Below, in pieces: positions 19,066 through 28,668 of a stretch of 64,000 bases of DNA (within the stretch, counting starts at the first letter, position 1; every line of letters starts with the position of its first letter). The notes under the pieces are model-generated. The model searched no databases, was not told the origin of the DNA, and saw nothing but the letters and a program-made list of their open reading frames with translations. The stretch is from Candidatus Woesearchaeota archaeon (GTDB lineage: Archaea; Nanobdellota; Nanobdellia; Woesearchaeales; UBA9642): NCBI GenBank assembly GCA_026002815.1, contig BPGB01000007.1, positions 1-64,000 on the forward strand, in the 5' to 3' direction. A program made the translations under genes and the position numbers.

Positions 19066-19251
19066 TACTCTTAATAATATTTTACAATAATCTTAATGAT
19101 ATTTTAAAAATAAACAATACTAAAAACAAACAATAATTAATAAGTAACAGATACCCTAACAAACGTATTATATATAAAAGCAAATTATTAATTAAAACAA
19201 ATTACTGTTAATACTAAATTTATAATTGATAAATTTGAAGCACATCTAATC

Positions 19252-19663
19252 TTAGGTATTAATGTGTATTGTATTATTTAATGCTTTAATTTTAATTTTT
19301 TTAGCGCCAGGACTTGTGGATATGTTTCCTGTAAAATTTATTGGAGCAGTTCTGTATAAGGTGTAAGAGTTTTCGCCATCTTCTATAGTAAAAGAAAAAT
19401 ACCCGTCGCCAAAGACTATGTTGGTTATTTTTTTAGGAAAATACACGATAATTGTTTTTTTGAGAGGGTTCTCCAAGATAATAAACTGTTTCTGCAGAAT
19501 TTAATATCTCATCCATAACTTTATTTGTTTGGCTTAAAGATAATTCATTATTATAATTTTGACTATAATTAAAAAACAGTATCACTAAAGGCATAGCAAC
19601 TAATAAACTAAATGCAGTTATTAGAATATACTCCATACTAATTTGTGATCTTCTTTTAAACAT
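19252..19663 (-). CDS. Minor pilin-like protein (apparent frameshift)
   Basis: The reading frame from 19663 begins MFKRRSQISMEYILITAFSL, a pilin leader and helix, and stops early. A second frame, 19252-19476, overlaps it. Removing one base from the seven-T run at 19455-19461 joins them through GEPSQKTIIVYFPKK into one 137-codon protein of the same design as its two neighbours (beta-rich tail with FGDGYFSFTIEDGENSYTL). I annotate one gene with an extra base. It could be a genuine truncated pseudogene. Confidence 0.75.
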
Positions 19664-19987
19664 ATCGCCGCTCCTATCAACAATGGAATATATCTCTAAA
19701 ACATATATAAAATATAGTAACTATAATAAAATAGTAAAATCATAAAATAGTGAAACCCAAATCATAGAATAAAGAATCTAATCATAGAATAAAGAATTCT
19801 AAAAATATATAAAATATATATAAACAATAAATGACAAAAAAATACCAATAAATAACAAATAAAAAACTAATAAAAAGAATATAAACAAAAATAATGAGAA
19901 CATAATAAGAATATAAACAAAAATAATGAGAACATAAACATAAATAATCAGAACATAAAAAACTATTTATAAAAATAAACTAATTGC
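19664..19987. other. AT-rich spacer with 32-bp near-tandem repeat
   Basis: aagaatataaacaaaaataa begins at 19875 and again at 19907 as part of a 32-bp period. Another short doublet, atcatagaataaagaat, lies near 19762-19798. No gene is visible. Confidence 0.6.
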
Positions 19988-20145
19988 TCACTTCAACAAC
20001 TTCTTTGCTTCTCTACGATACTTCCCATACCTATCCTCTAAGGAAATCTTAGGAGGATTACACTCTATTCGTTTAGAACCACAATCACAAACATCAGATA
20101 AACCATAACTCCCACAAGAAATACACTTCAATATATGCTTCATTA
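19988..20145 (-). CDS. nop10: Nop10, H/ACA RNP subunit (apparent 2-nt insertion)
   Basis: Nop10 is a small zinc-ribbon subunit of the H/ACA pseudouridylation RNP that binds Cbf5 (encoded at 45.7 kb). From ATG 20145 the frame reads MKHILKCISCGSYGL. It then needs a shift of two bases at the TATA at 20099-20102, after which it reads SDVCDCGSKRIEC, PPKISLEDRYGKYRRE and stops at TGA 19988. The joined protein (51 residues) matches family spacing exactly: CxxCGxYxL, CxCG, PPKxSxEDxYGxYRR. The place downstream of aIF2alpha is the standard archaeal order. An AGAGGTG Shine-Dalgarno precedes the ATG. Confidence 0.88.
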
Positions 20146-20169
20146 AAACACCTCTTATGATAATAGAGA

Positions 20170-20964
20170 TTATTGCTCTGACTCTAATGAAATATTCTTA
20201 ACACGAGCATATTCTGCTTTTCCTTTTACTTTTTTTATTGAGGCAAGTATCTTATCAGAGGTATCTTTAAGATTCTTTTCAACAACCTTATAATCAGTTC
20301 CTTTAACAAGTATCCTATATTTCCCACCACCTAAATATATTATTTTAGTATCACTACCAGAAATAGAATTTATCAAAGTATTCTTAATCAATTCTATACC
20401 ATTCTCATCCCAAACAGAGATTAGAACATCACCAGCAACAACTATTTGCTTTGGTTTTATTTTCTCTCTTATATTTTTTTCTAGAACGGACGCTATTTTT
20501 TCATCAATAACGGATTTAAGTTCGAGATTACCATTTATAACGTCATCAAACGCTTGATACAAATAAAAATATTGTGTTAATAATTTATCAGCAACATCAT
20601 GGTATAGCTGCTCTACTGGAATCTTTAATTCGTGTGCTGTCAATTCTATTATTTTTTCAGCCCTAGTCTCCTGTTTTACTTCATCAGATTTTTGCCTCCT
20701 CTGACCTTCAGTAACCCTTCTTAAAGACAAATCAATATACCCTCTTTCCTTGTTAACATTAAGAACCTTACATATTATGACTTTTCCTTCTACAACATAA
20801 TCTCTTATATTTCTTATCCTTCCAGGGGCAATTTCAGAAATTGTTATCATACCCTGCTTATTATACTCATGAATATTAACAAAAATAGAATTATGCTGTA
20901 TGTTCGTTACAGTACACATTACCAAATCTGAAGGTTCAGGATATCCATCACGAGTTATAAGCAT
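20170..20964 (-). CDS. Translation initiation factor aIF2 alpha subunit
   Basis: Subunit of the heterotrimeric aIF2 that delivers initiator Met-tRNA to the ribosome. It is 264 residues, full length. An N-terminal S1/OB domain (ITISEIAPGRIRNIRDYVVEG, then GYIDLSLRRV) is followed by the helical domain and the C-terminal alpha-beta domain (IIYLGGGKYRILVKGTDYK). Its start overlaps the end of the S27e gene, consistent with co-translation. nop10 follows 24 bp downstream. Confidence 0.96.
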   Translation of the reverse strand: MLITRDGYPEPSDLVMCTVTNIQHNSIFVNIHEYNKQGMITISEIAPGRIRNIRDYVVEGKVIICKVLNVNKERGYIDLSLRRVTEGQRRQKSDEVKQETRAEKIIELTAHELKIPVEQLYHDVADKLLTQYFYLYQAFDDVINGNLELKSVIDEKIASVLEKNIREKIKPKQIVVAGDVLISVWDENGIELIKNTLINSISGSDTKIIYLGGGKYRILVKGTDYKVVEKNLKDTSDKILASIKKVKGKAEYARVKNISLESEQ

Positions 20965-21149
20965 TATTCAAGCACCTCAAGCACTCTTGCCCTTATTTTT
21001 GCCTTGCCGCCCGTAGGACTAGCAAGTAATCTTCCACAAACCAGGCATGGAACTTGAGAAGCTGATTTTCCAAATAATATCTGCTCATTCTTGCATTTTG
21101 GACATCTTACTTTAATAAACTTTGAAGTTGTTTCCCTTATCTTTGCCAT
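20964..21149 (-). CDS. Ribosomal protein S27e
   Basis: 61-residue zinc-ribbon protein of the small ribosomal subunit. It has FIKVRCPKCKNEQILFGKSAS and the second pair VPCLVCGRLLASPTGGKA, the S27e signature, with a basic C-terminus. It overlaps the start of aIF2alpha and lies 216 bp downstream of L44e, the conserved archaeal order. Confidence 0.96.
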   Translation of the reverse strand: MAKIRETTSKFIKVRCPKCKNEQILFGKSASQVPCLVCGRLLASPTGGKAKIRARVLEVLE

Positions 21150-21365
21150 TTTATCCTCTTAATTTTACATTTCAAAAAAATCTTATAAAAATACTAAATA
21201 CGCTACTCAAATAAAGTACTAAGCAAATTTAAAATCACAGTATAAAACATAATATATATGCACAATATAATATACATATACGCTGCAAAATATTATTCTA
21301 ATAATAATATTATTAATAAATTGTTAATTTAATAATTAATGGATTAATTTATATTTCTTGTTAGG

Positions 21366-21683
21366 TTATATTAATTCTACTTTTTTAGCTCTTTTGCCTT
21401 TACTCTGATTATGCTGTTTGCCACAAACTTTACAAGTATATCTTAAATCTGTTTTTTTAGTAAGCTTCTTTCCAGACATCTTTCTTGAGCCTATTGGAGG
21501 TCTTGAAAATCTTCCTTGATTACCATGCCCCCTCCAAGAACCCCTTAATCTTAACCTAATTTTTGAAGATCTGGACTGAGTATGAACAGAACCTTGCCCT
21601 TTCTTTTTTGACTGTGTAACAGTATGCTCTGTATGTTTCTTACAATACGGACAATGTCTCTTTACGGCTTTTGGAAGTTTCAT
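21366..21683 (-). CDS. Ribosomal protein L44e
   Basis: 105-residue large-subunit protein. MKLPKAVKRHCPYCKKHTEH at the N-terminus gives the first zinc pair. The basic middle contains GSWRGHGNQGRFSR and RKMSGKKLTKKTDLRYTC, and a second CxxC pair (CKVCGK) follows. Family length and order with S27e and aIF2alpha are typical of archaea. A GGAAAGGTG Shine-Dalgarno precedes the ATG. Confidence 0.96.
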   Translation of the reverse strand: MKLPKAVKRHCPYCKKHTEHTVTQSKKKGQGSVHTQSRSSKIRLRLRGSWRGHGNQGRFSRPPIGSRKMSGKKLTKKTDLRYTCKVCGKQHNQSKGKRAKKVELI

Positions 21684-22016
21684 TTTTTACACCTTTCCTC
21701 TAAAAATGATATTAATAATTATGCACTAACATTACACGAAAATAGTTATTCTCGGAGAAAATAAGGGGTATTTATAAATATTTTGTTTAATTTGAAAAAC
21801 AAGATAACTAATAATAAAAAAATAAAAACACTAAAAAAGCAATCTAAAAAAGCAAATAAGTATAAGAAATAAAAATTAATAAAATATTTAAAAGTAATCA
21901 TTAGTAATAATAAGTATCAAATAATTAGTGAAGATAAGTATTAATTAGTAACAATAATTATAAATCTATGGATTTACAAAAAACCTATTAAAAATAACAA
22001 AAAAGGTTTAAGAAAT
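21684..22016. other. Divergent AT-rich promoter region
   Basis: Separates L44e (minus) from the PHP gene (plus). TATA-like sequences such as GTATTTATAAATATT near 21770 face the L44e gene. Short repeats of aattagtaataa and aagtat occur before the PHP gene. No gene is visible. Confidence 0.5.
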
Positions 22017-23126
22017 ATGGACTATTTAAAAAGAGTAATAAATGAAGAAGAAGCAAAAAATCTTATGACGCAAGGATACTTGGCAATGGATCCTCATTGT
22101 CATACTTCTTTTTCTTATGATGTCCCTGATGTTAAAGAAACCTCTCCGGAACAAGTTGTAAGAAAGCAGAAAAACAAGAGATTAATTCCGGTAATAACAG
22201 ATCATGATACACTAAAAGGATACCTCGATGCTAGGAGAAAATTTAACAATATAGTTCCAGCAGTAGAAATTAGAATAAAACCTGAAAAGGCAAAATTACT
22301 CGATTACAAACCAAATACGTTACATATAAACGTTTATGGCTTAAATAAAGAACAATATGAAATATTAAACAATATTGCGAATGTAAAAAAAGATCTCGAC
22401 TTATTTATTGAATTCTTAAAACAGGAAGACTTAGAATGGACATATAATCATCCTTTCTGGCATGAGAAAAAAGAAAAATTAATCTGGAGAGCAATTCCTG
22501 GATTAATTAAAAACTATTTTGATGTTATAGAATTAAATGCAAGTATGACGAAAAGCATCAATAACTTAACAATTAATCTCGCACAAAAATTTGATAAAGG
22601 AATAGTTGCTTCATCTGATTCTCATACAGGAAATCCGGGAACAGCATATGTTATAGCAGAAGGAAAAAATTTCAAAGAATTTTGGAGTAACATAAAAGAA
22701 AGACAAATGTATGTGGTTAGAAGCGATATAAACGCATTTACAGCTGTAAAAGAAGCAAGTTTAATGATAAGAAACATATTCAAATCAAATAATAATCCTC
22801 AAAAAGATAAAATATTCAGATCATCTATTGGTATAAGACCAATTGATATTATAGCAAATGAAGTAACCTCTGGTTGGTTAAAAAATAAACATATAATAAA
22901 AAAGGCTCTCGAAGTGAGCATGCAAGCAATCAATTATGGAGCAGGACCTATACTTGCTTGGAAATATTACTTAAGAAAAAATAATAATCTTGCTAATCGG
23001 TTAGAAAAAAGGATTGAAAGTATGGCTTTAAAAATGAATAACATGAAATATCGCGTGAAAAATAATATTAAACGAACGATTAGGGAAGATAAAATTATTA
23101 ATAATGTTAAGGCAAAGAAATATTAA
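22017..23126 (+). CDS. PHP-domain phosphoesterase-like metal-dependent hydrolase
   Basis: 369 residues. The PHP metal ligands are visible: DPHCHTSFSYD near residue 26, ITDHD near residue 60, an isolated Glu (AVEIR), YNHPFW near residue 140 and SSDSHTG near residue 200. The last 130 residues are basic and not part of the PHP core. The substrate is unknown; PHP proteins hydrolyse nucleotides, phosphoesters or act as polymerase proofreaders. It is transcribed alone. Confidence 0.85.
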   Translation: MDYLKRVINEEEAKNLMTQGYLAMDPHCHTSFSYDVPDVKETSPEQVVRKQKNKRLIPVITDHDTLKGYLDARRKFNNIVPAVEIRIKPEKAKLLDYKPNTLHINVYGLNKEQYEILNNIANVKKDLDLFIEFLKQEDLEWTYNHPFWHEKKEKLIWRAIPGLIKNYFDVIELNASMTKSINNLTINLAQKFDKGIVASSDSHTGNPGTAYVIAEGKNFKEFWSNIKERQMYVVRSDINAFTAVKEASLMIRNIFKSNNNPQKDKIFRSSIGIRPIDIIANEVTSGWLKNKHIIKKALEVSMQAINYGAGPILAWKYYLRKNNNLANRLEKRIESMALKMNNMKYRVKNNIKRTIREDKIINNVKAKKY

Positions 23127-23206
23127 AAAAATAAATATTATTCTAGAGAAATTATGATTATTATTCTAAAAAATGATAAGTGTTATTTTTTAATGAAACA
23201 ATAACA

Positions 23207-23858
23207 TTATGCTTTATTAATTAATATTATTAATTTTGCTCTGTTCTCATTTCCCTCTGCATAATTCTTTTCTATCAATATTCTTGCAAGATAATATGGC
23301 ATAGAAGCAATATCTTGTTCATCAAAAGGACCATAAGTATCTAGTTCTGGTCCTAAAAATCTAGGAACAGGTTTTAATATTCTTATTGAAACAATTTTTT
23401 CCGGGTCAATAGTTTTTTGTTTCTCCTCTCTTTTTGAGAAATCTATTTTTTTCTGCGAATGGAGGCTTATGATTTAAGACATTTTCCAATATGCTTGCCT
23501 TGTATTTTGAAAATAGAAGAACTAAATTTTCAAACATTATTTTTTCTTCATCCAATAATATGCTTGTATTAATAATATCGGAACCAGTTTTTACTTTGTA
23601 AAGCGCTAAGTTTATTATCTTTCGTTCTCTTCGTTCATATATTTCTTGTAGTATCCTTTTTATATTATTTACCTGTATTCTGGTAAATTCTCTCTCTGAG
23701 GGAGGAGTGTTGACCCCTAATATAATAGCGTCTTTCTGTTTCAAATATTCTACTACTTTCTTATAAAAATCCTTTTCTAATGCCTGTAATTCTTCTCTGC
23801 TCTTTTCATATCTTAATATATCGAATAATAAATCATAACTAATTGCTAAATCAGACAT
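23207..23858 (-). CDS. GINS-like replication factor (apparent frameshift)
   Basis: The first 145 codons read as an all-helical GINS A-domain (ISYDLLFDILRYEKSREELQ, then a helical bundle). The frame then stops at 23406. Removing one base from the seven-T run at 23446-23452 opens the B-domain: KIVSIRILKPVPRFLGPELD, TYGPFDEQDIASMPYYLARI, LIEKNYAE, ending at 23207. The B-domain pattern with LGPEL and GPF is characteristic of archaeal Gins51/Gins23 subunits, which form the CMG helicase with MCM and the RecJ/Cdc45-like protein. The joined length is 217 codons. Confidence 0.85.
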
Positions 23859-24081
23859 TTTAACCCCTTTGATAGAAATTATTAATAATTTTATAAATGT
23901 TGCTAAATTTTAAAAATAAACAAAATAAAAAATAAACAAAATAAATAAGTTAGATAATAGATAACAATTTAATATTAACAATTCAATATTAACAATTTAA
24001 ATAATAACATATTTAATCAAAATAAGTTTAATAATAACATATTGAAGCATATACTATCTACATATAATTACTTTTATGATA

Positions 24082-25767
24082 TTACTTTTTCCCAAATAAT
24101 CTCTTTATAAATGAATCTATTGATTTGATTATTTTTTCTAAAAAATCTTCTTTTTTCTCTTTTCCTTTAGAATTTTGAGTATCTTCCAAATTTTGACTTA
24201 AACCAGGAGGTGTTTCTTGAGGAAGCTGACTATTTTCATCTGAATATTGCTCATTAGTTATGTTATTTTTTTGCTCTATACTTTGATCTGCTGATGTTTC
24301 GTTGCTCTGTGTATTATTTTCAGCATTAGAATTATGGATTGTTTTAGGTTCTCTTCCACGTATATCTATTATCTTTTTTAAAGTAAATTTTTGTTCTTGG
24401 AAATTCGTGGTCCGATAAACTCCTGAAAGTATAATGTATAAGTCATCATCCCCATCAGGTATTCTAAAAGTATCGTTGTAGAGCAGTATTTCCTTTCCGG
24501 GAGATATACTGTTAAAGGTCCAATAATTATCTAAAGGAAGCAAATGAGCATAAACATACAGATACTGTTGCTTTTCATCAGTATTTTTTAAATAAGCAAT
24601 CAATGATATCGTATCATTTGGATCAGCAACTTCCTTATCAGTTATTAAAAAAGGCACCAAAGGATTTAAAGAAACATTATATGTTTTATTACTTCTATGC
24701 GTAAAGATATTATTATTAGCAATTATTGTGGCATCCAGTATTATTGGAAAAACCCCTATTTTAGAACTTTCAATTGATATGCTAAAATTCTTAGTTTCTA
24801 ATGGGCCAATTAATCCATCATACTTATAAACATATGAATATTGATAGTTTCCCTGCGCATTGTTATTTTCTTGAATTTTATTTTCATACTTAACCAGACC
24901 ATAATAATCCTTAACCTGTTCATTCATTATTGAAATATTAACTTTTAAAGGAGTTTCATAAAGGTTTGCCACACTGACAGTATAGGTAGATATTTCCCCT
25001 AGAGTGCTTGATGTTGACTGAGATAAAGATTCTGTTAATTCATAAGGGATTTTTACTGAAGAAGTTATGGTCTTAAACTCTTTTATTACATTATTATCAT
25101 AGGTGTAAGTATAATTCATATTCCAACTAAAATTTTTATATCCTAGATATGTTATTGTATAATATATTGTCTTTTCTTCTCCAGCTTTTAATTTTATATT
25201 AGCATTTATTTTATTTATACTTATTGTACAATCTACGCAATTACTAATTAAGAAATCATAAGGTAATACTTCCTGATACTTAACCACTGTTTCCCTGTTT
25301 CCATTGTTCTTAAATCTTAAATCTATTACTTTTGGCCTATTGTATTCTAATTCTATTGATTCGTTTCTTTCAAACACTATTTCTGGAGTATAATAATATA
25401 TTTTAATAATCATTGAAGGTTCTAATACTCTTCCTATCCAGGTAAAATTTTTTTCCCAATTATAATAACTGTCTTCGAAACAATATTCGTAATAATCTAT
25501 TTTTTTGCATTTGCCCTTATTAACTTTAAACAACACATTATTCCCTTGAAATATTACTGCCGAATAATTATTCCAATAACTGCCGTCTGAATCTGTTCCT
25601 ATTATAAATAAGGTTTTATTGTTTATTGTTATATTATCTCCAGTAAAATATTCTCCGCTTATTATCGGGTCTAAAGAATAAACTAAATAGGAATTTAAGA
25701 TGATTAATAAAAAAAATATCTTAATAGATACAAAAGTAATAGATAAAAAATTAAAATATTTTTGCAT
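24082..25767 (-). CDS. Secreted or membrane-anchored surface protein
   Basis: 561 residues, family unknown. An N-terminal signal/membrane helix (residues 10-30) is followed by beta-rich Ig-like or NEW3-like segments with many N-glycosylation sites. A Cys pair (SNCVDC) lies near residue 185. After residue 480 comes an Asn/Gln/Glu-rich linker and a basic amphipathic tail (FLEKIIKSIDSFIKRLFGKK) rather than a clear second membrane helix. It is adjacent to the S-layer gene on the same strand, consistent with a cell-envelope role. Confidence 0.72.
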   Translation of the reverse strand: MQKYFNFLSITFVSIKIFFLLIILNSYLVYSLDPIISGEYFTGDNITINNKTLFIIGTDSDGSYWNNYSAVIFQGNNVLFKVNKGKCKKIDYYEYCFEDSYYNWEKNFTWIGRVLEPSMIIKIYYYTPEIVFERNESIELEYNRPKVIDLRFKNNGNRETVVKYQEVLPYDFLISNCVDCTISINKINANIKLKAGEEKTIYYTITYLGYKNFSWNMNYTYTYDNNVIKEFKTITSSVKIPYELTESLSQSTSSTLGEISTYTVSVANLYETPLKVNISIMNEQVKDYYGLVKYENKIQENNNAQGNYQYSYVYKYDGLIGPLETKNFSISIESSKIGVFPIILDATIIANNNIFTHRSNKTYNVSLNPLVPFLITDKEVADPNDTISLIAYLKNTDEKQQYLYVYAHLLPLDNYWTFNSISPGKEILLYNDTFRIPDGDDDLYIILSGVYRTTNFQEQKFTLKKIIDIRGREPKTIHNSNAENNTQSNETSADQSIEQKNNITNEQYSDENSQLPQETPPGLSQNLEDTQNSKGKEKKEDFLEKIIKSIDSFIKRLFGKK

Positions 25768-25924
25768 AATATTTATTTAATACATATAATTAATAAATTT
25801 TTTGTTTACAAGAGAGATTTAATAATTAGTAAATACTATTTGTTTATAGAAACAATCACATAATCCATTTCAAGTCGTATTCTAAAAAGAAAGTAGAAAA
25901 AAAAGTTAAAAAAAATTATTTAAC

Positions 25925-28303
25925 TTAGTTTATTCTTGTTACGGACAAGCTGTTCAAGTTTGTTGTTATTACTTCAAGCTCAGTTCCACTGAATGCATAG
26001 TCCTTATAATTTGCTAGGACTCTTGATGCACCTTGTGTATCTTTACCTGAGTAACCTGCAACCAACAATGCGTTCTTGTCGCTGAACAACTTGATCATTG
26101 CCTTTCCTTCAGTGAATCCTGCTGCACAATCTTGTGGATTACCCATTAATTGTGCTGCGATTGTGTTTGCACATGGTCCACCTACTACAATGTATGGCTT
26201 TGATCCAAGTGTTGCTTCACTGTCCAATATTGCCATTCCTACGCTTATTGGATTCAATGCAACTGCACTTCCACCACTTGTTGATGTTACTGTCACTGTA
26301 CTATCTACTGGCATCAAGAACATATCATATGTTACTTCTTCTGCTGGGACATATGCTCTTACATACTTGTATGGTGCATCGTTTTGGTCTGCTACTACAT
26401 ATGTTCCGAATTGTGTTAAGTAGTAATCTGTATCGTCGTCATCACCAAGATCTGATCCTGCTCCTGATGCAGTAACGCTATATGCGTTATCGCTTCCTCC
26501 TACCCAAGTATATTGCATATAGAATGTTGTTGCTGTGCTTGAATCGTCGTCATCTTGTGCATCTTCATCCACAAGGAATCTTCCTGTATCTGCAGTTAAT
26601 GCACTATAATTACCTGCATTCACATAGGCACTACCATTCCAATATTGCAATGTTAATTGTGCGCCTGCATTAGTGTAGATTCTTGTCGCATTATTATTTG
26701 CTACGCTTGAACCAACACAAGTTCCACTATTATCATCTAAACTGAATGATACATTTGATGAATCACTTGTTTGTACTGGATACAATGCAACCTTGCTGTC
26801 AAGAACCTTACACTTAGTCACTGTATATGTTCTATCGAATGATAAATCCTTCACAGATACTTCAAAGTTATCACTTGCAACATTATTACCATCCTTTACT
26901 CTTACTACTTGCAATACATGAGTTACTGCCTTATCTGGGTCACCATCATATTCAGTATACAAGAATATGTCATCCTTTTGCAAGTTAGTTAATGTTGCTC
27001 CCTCAAACAAGTCTGTTGCTGAAGTTCCATTATTCTCAACTAGTGTAAAAGTTGATTCCTTGCTTGCTCCTCTTGGAGTAAATACTAAATCAAGCTTCTT
27101 TCCTGATTGCGTCAATTCTATTAATTCCTTTCCTTCCATTAAATCTTCAGCTCCTACAAAGTGGAACTTGAAAGAACCAAACAATGGATCTACATAGTCC
27201 TTTCCTGGAAGGATGTATTCTACTTCATTATCTGCATCTCTTGGAGTTACTCTAAATTGTATATAATCAATATTAGTCCAATTATTGTTATTGTTAGTTG
27301 ATACTTCTACTTCATCCAATACCTTTCCTGATAATTTAACCTCTCCAGTAACTGTATCTAATTCTAATTTGTTGCTTCCAATGAACAATTGAACCTTTAC
27401 ATCATCTCCGCCAATGTTGCTTACAAATACATCTTTAATATATACTGGTAAGCCTCCGATTGTCTTTGAGTCTCCTTCCTTAACAGTTCTTGTATCTGAA
27501 CCTATTCTCAATATTGCTGTTGATTGATCAGAGTTTCCTCCTAATACTTCAACTGTATAGTCCATTCCATTATAGCTGATTGTTTTTGTTTCTCCTTTTC
27601 CAATCACTAAAGTTGTATCTGAACCATACAATACTAATACATCATCGCTATTTTTGTTTTTCTGATCAAATGTAAATACTCTTCCAAGCAATTCTATTGT
27701 TTCACCATTAACAAAATCTTCTGCACTCCATGTATCTTCGAAGTCAACATATACATCATAGAAGTGAGTTGTTACTCCATCTCCTAAATTATAGTAAACT
27801 ATTGGTTTGCTATATTCATCATTCAAATCATTGTTATTTACATTTGCTGAAACCGTTGGCGTACCTGTTCCTGTTGGCAATCTTATCTCTACATCATAAT
27901 TATATTCTGAACCATCATCTGCTTCAACTGTTCCTGACTTTAACAATTCTGGCAAATCTCCATCATCAACTACAGGATTAACATCTCCTAAAGTAGATCC
28001 TAGAACTAAATCTTTACTTTCTGCGAACTTATAACCATCTTCTGCTACTGCACTGCTTCCGCCAGTTGTTGTGCTTACTGGAACGCTTGATACTCTTTGC
28101 AATGATGCTGCAATATCCATTGCTCCTAATGTATCAATTGCTTGTGAGTTCTCTCCTATGACTATCTTTCCAACAAATACTCCATTTTGTACAAATGGTG
28201 CTGGATAGTCTGCCAATGTTGCTGCATAAGCTGCTGCGCCTGTTCCTAAAAGCATTGTTGCGCCAACACCTAATGCCACTATTTTCTTTATTGTTTTATT
28301 CAT
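25925..28303 (-). CDS. S-layer protein
   Basis: Major surface-lattice protein, 792 residues. A signal peptide (MNKTIKKIVALGVGATMLLG, then AAAYAA) precedes the family N-terminal motif LADYPAPFVQNGVFVGKIV and DTLGAMDIAASL. The C-terminus has VVGGPCANTIAAQLMG, DCAAGFTEGKAMI and GYSGKDTQGASRVLANY, the Methanococcus-type S_layer N and C domains. It is acidic and Thr/Ser/Asp-rich, with codon use clearly more GC-rich than its neighbours, as expected for a highly expressed gene. A perfect GGAGGTG site and a long leader precede it. Confidence 0.94.
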   Translation of the reverse strand: MNKTIKKIVALGVGATMLLGTGAAAYAATLADYPAPFVQNGVFVGKIVIGENSQAIDTLGAMDIAASLQRVSSVPVSTTTGGSSAVAEDGYKFAESKDLVLGSTLGDVNPVVDDGDLPELLKSGTVEADDGSEYNYDVEIRLPTGTGTPTVSANVNNNDLNDEYSKPIVYYNLGDGVTTHFYDVYVDFEDTWSAEDFVNGETIELLGRVFTFDQKNKNSDDVLVLYGSDTTLVIGKGETKTISYNGMDYTVEVLGGNSDQSTAILRIGSDTRTVKEGDSKTIGGLPVYIKDVFVSNIGGDDVKVQLFIGSNKLELDTVTGEVKLSGKVLDEVEVSTNNNNNWTNIDYIQFRVTPRDADNEVEYILPGKDYVDPLFGSFKFHFVGAEDLMEGKELIELTQSGKKLDLVFTPRGASKESTFTLVENNGTSATDLFEGATLTNLQKDDIFLYTEYDGDPDKAVTHVLQVVRVKDGNNVASDNFEVSVKDLSFDRTYTVTKCKVLDSKVALYPVQTSDSSNVSFSLDDNSGTCVGSSVANNNATRIYTNAGAQLTLQYWNGSAYVNAGNYSALTADTGRFLVDEDAQDDDDSSTATTFYMQYTWVGGSDNAYSVTASGAGSDLGDDDDTDYYLTQFGTYVVADQNDAPYKYVRAYVPAEEVTYDMFLMPVDSTVTVTSTSGGSAVALNPISVGMAILDSEATLGSKPYIVVGGPCANTIAAQLMGNPQDCAAGFTEGKAMIKLFSDKNALLVAGYSGKDTQGASRVLANYKDYAFSGTELEVITTNLNSLSVTRIN

Positions 28304-28450
28304 TCTTAAAACACCTCCATGTGTTTTCTAAGCTTGCATTTTGTTTTCTTTCATATGTAAAGTTTACGCTATATTACCATTGCTAGTAATATATTTTATG
28401 CCCTTACATATGACAAAATACAATTTTACATATAGTAAATTAAATTATTT
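28304..28450 (-). promoter_or_regulatory. S-layer gene leader: TATA box and strong Shine-Dalgarno
   Basis: GGAGGTG at 28312-28318 lies nine bases before the ATG. A TTTATAAAT TATA box is at about 28438-28448, implying a leader of roughly 100 nt, unusually long here. Two copies of the cttacatatga / tttcatatgtaaag type element (28347-28413) form a possible regulatory dyad. Confidence 0.6.
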
Positions 28451-28668
28451 ATAAATTTTTTGATAGCCTTGATAAACATAAAACAATGATTCTGAGTTTT
28501 AAGCCCTATAAACATAAAATTCAACACTTTCAGGATTTCATAACTCAATAATGATTAATCTCTAAAATGATAAAAATCATTAAAATTTTATACCAAATTA
28601 AATTAAATAGTAATCATAAATAGTTATTAATCAAAAAAAATATAAATAAAGGATGCTTTTCAAATAAA

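Noticed and set aside
26076-26475. Plus-strand open frames of about 115 codons inside the S-layer gene
   Set aside because: They are antisense shadows of a well-supported, GC-richer coding sequence and have His/Leu-rich unnatural composition.
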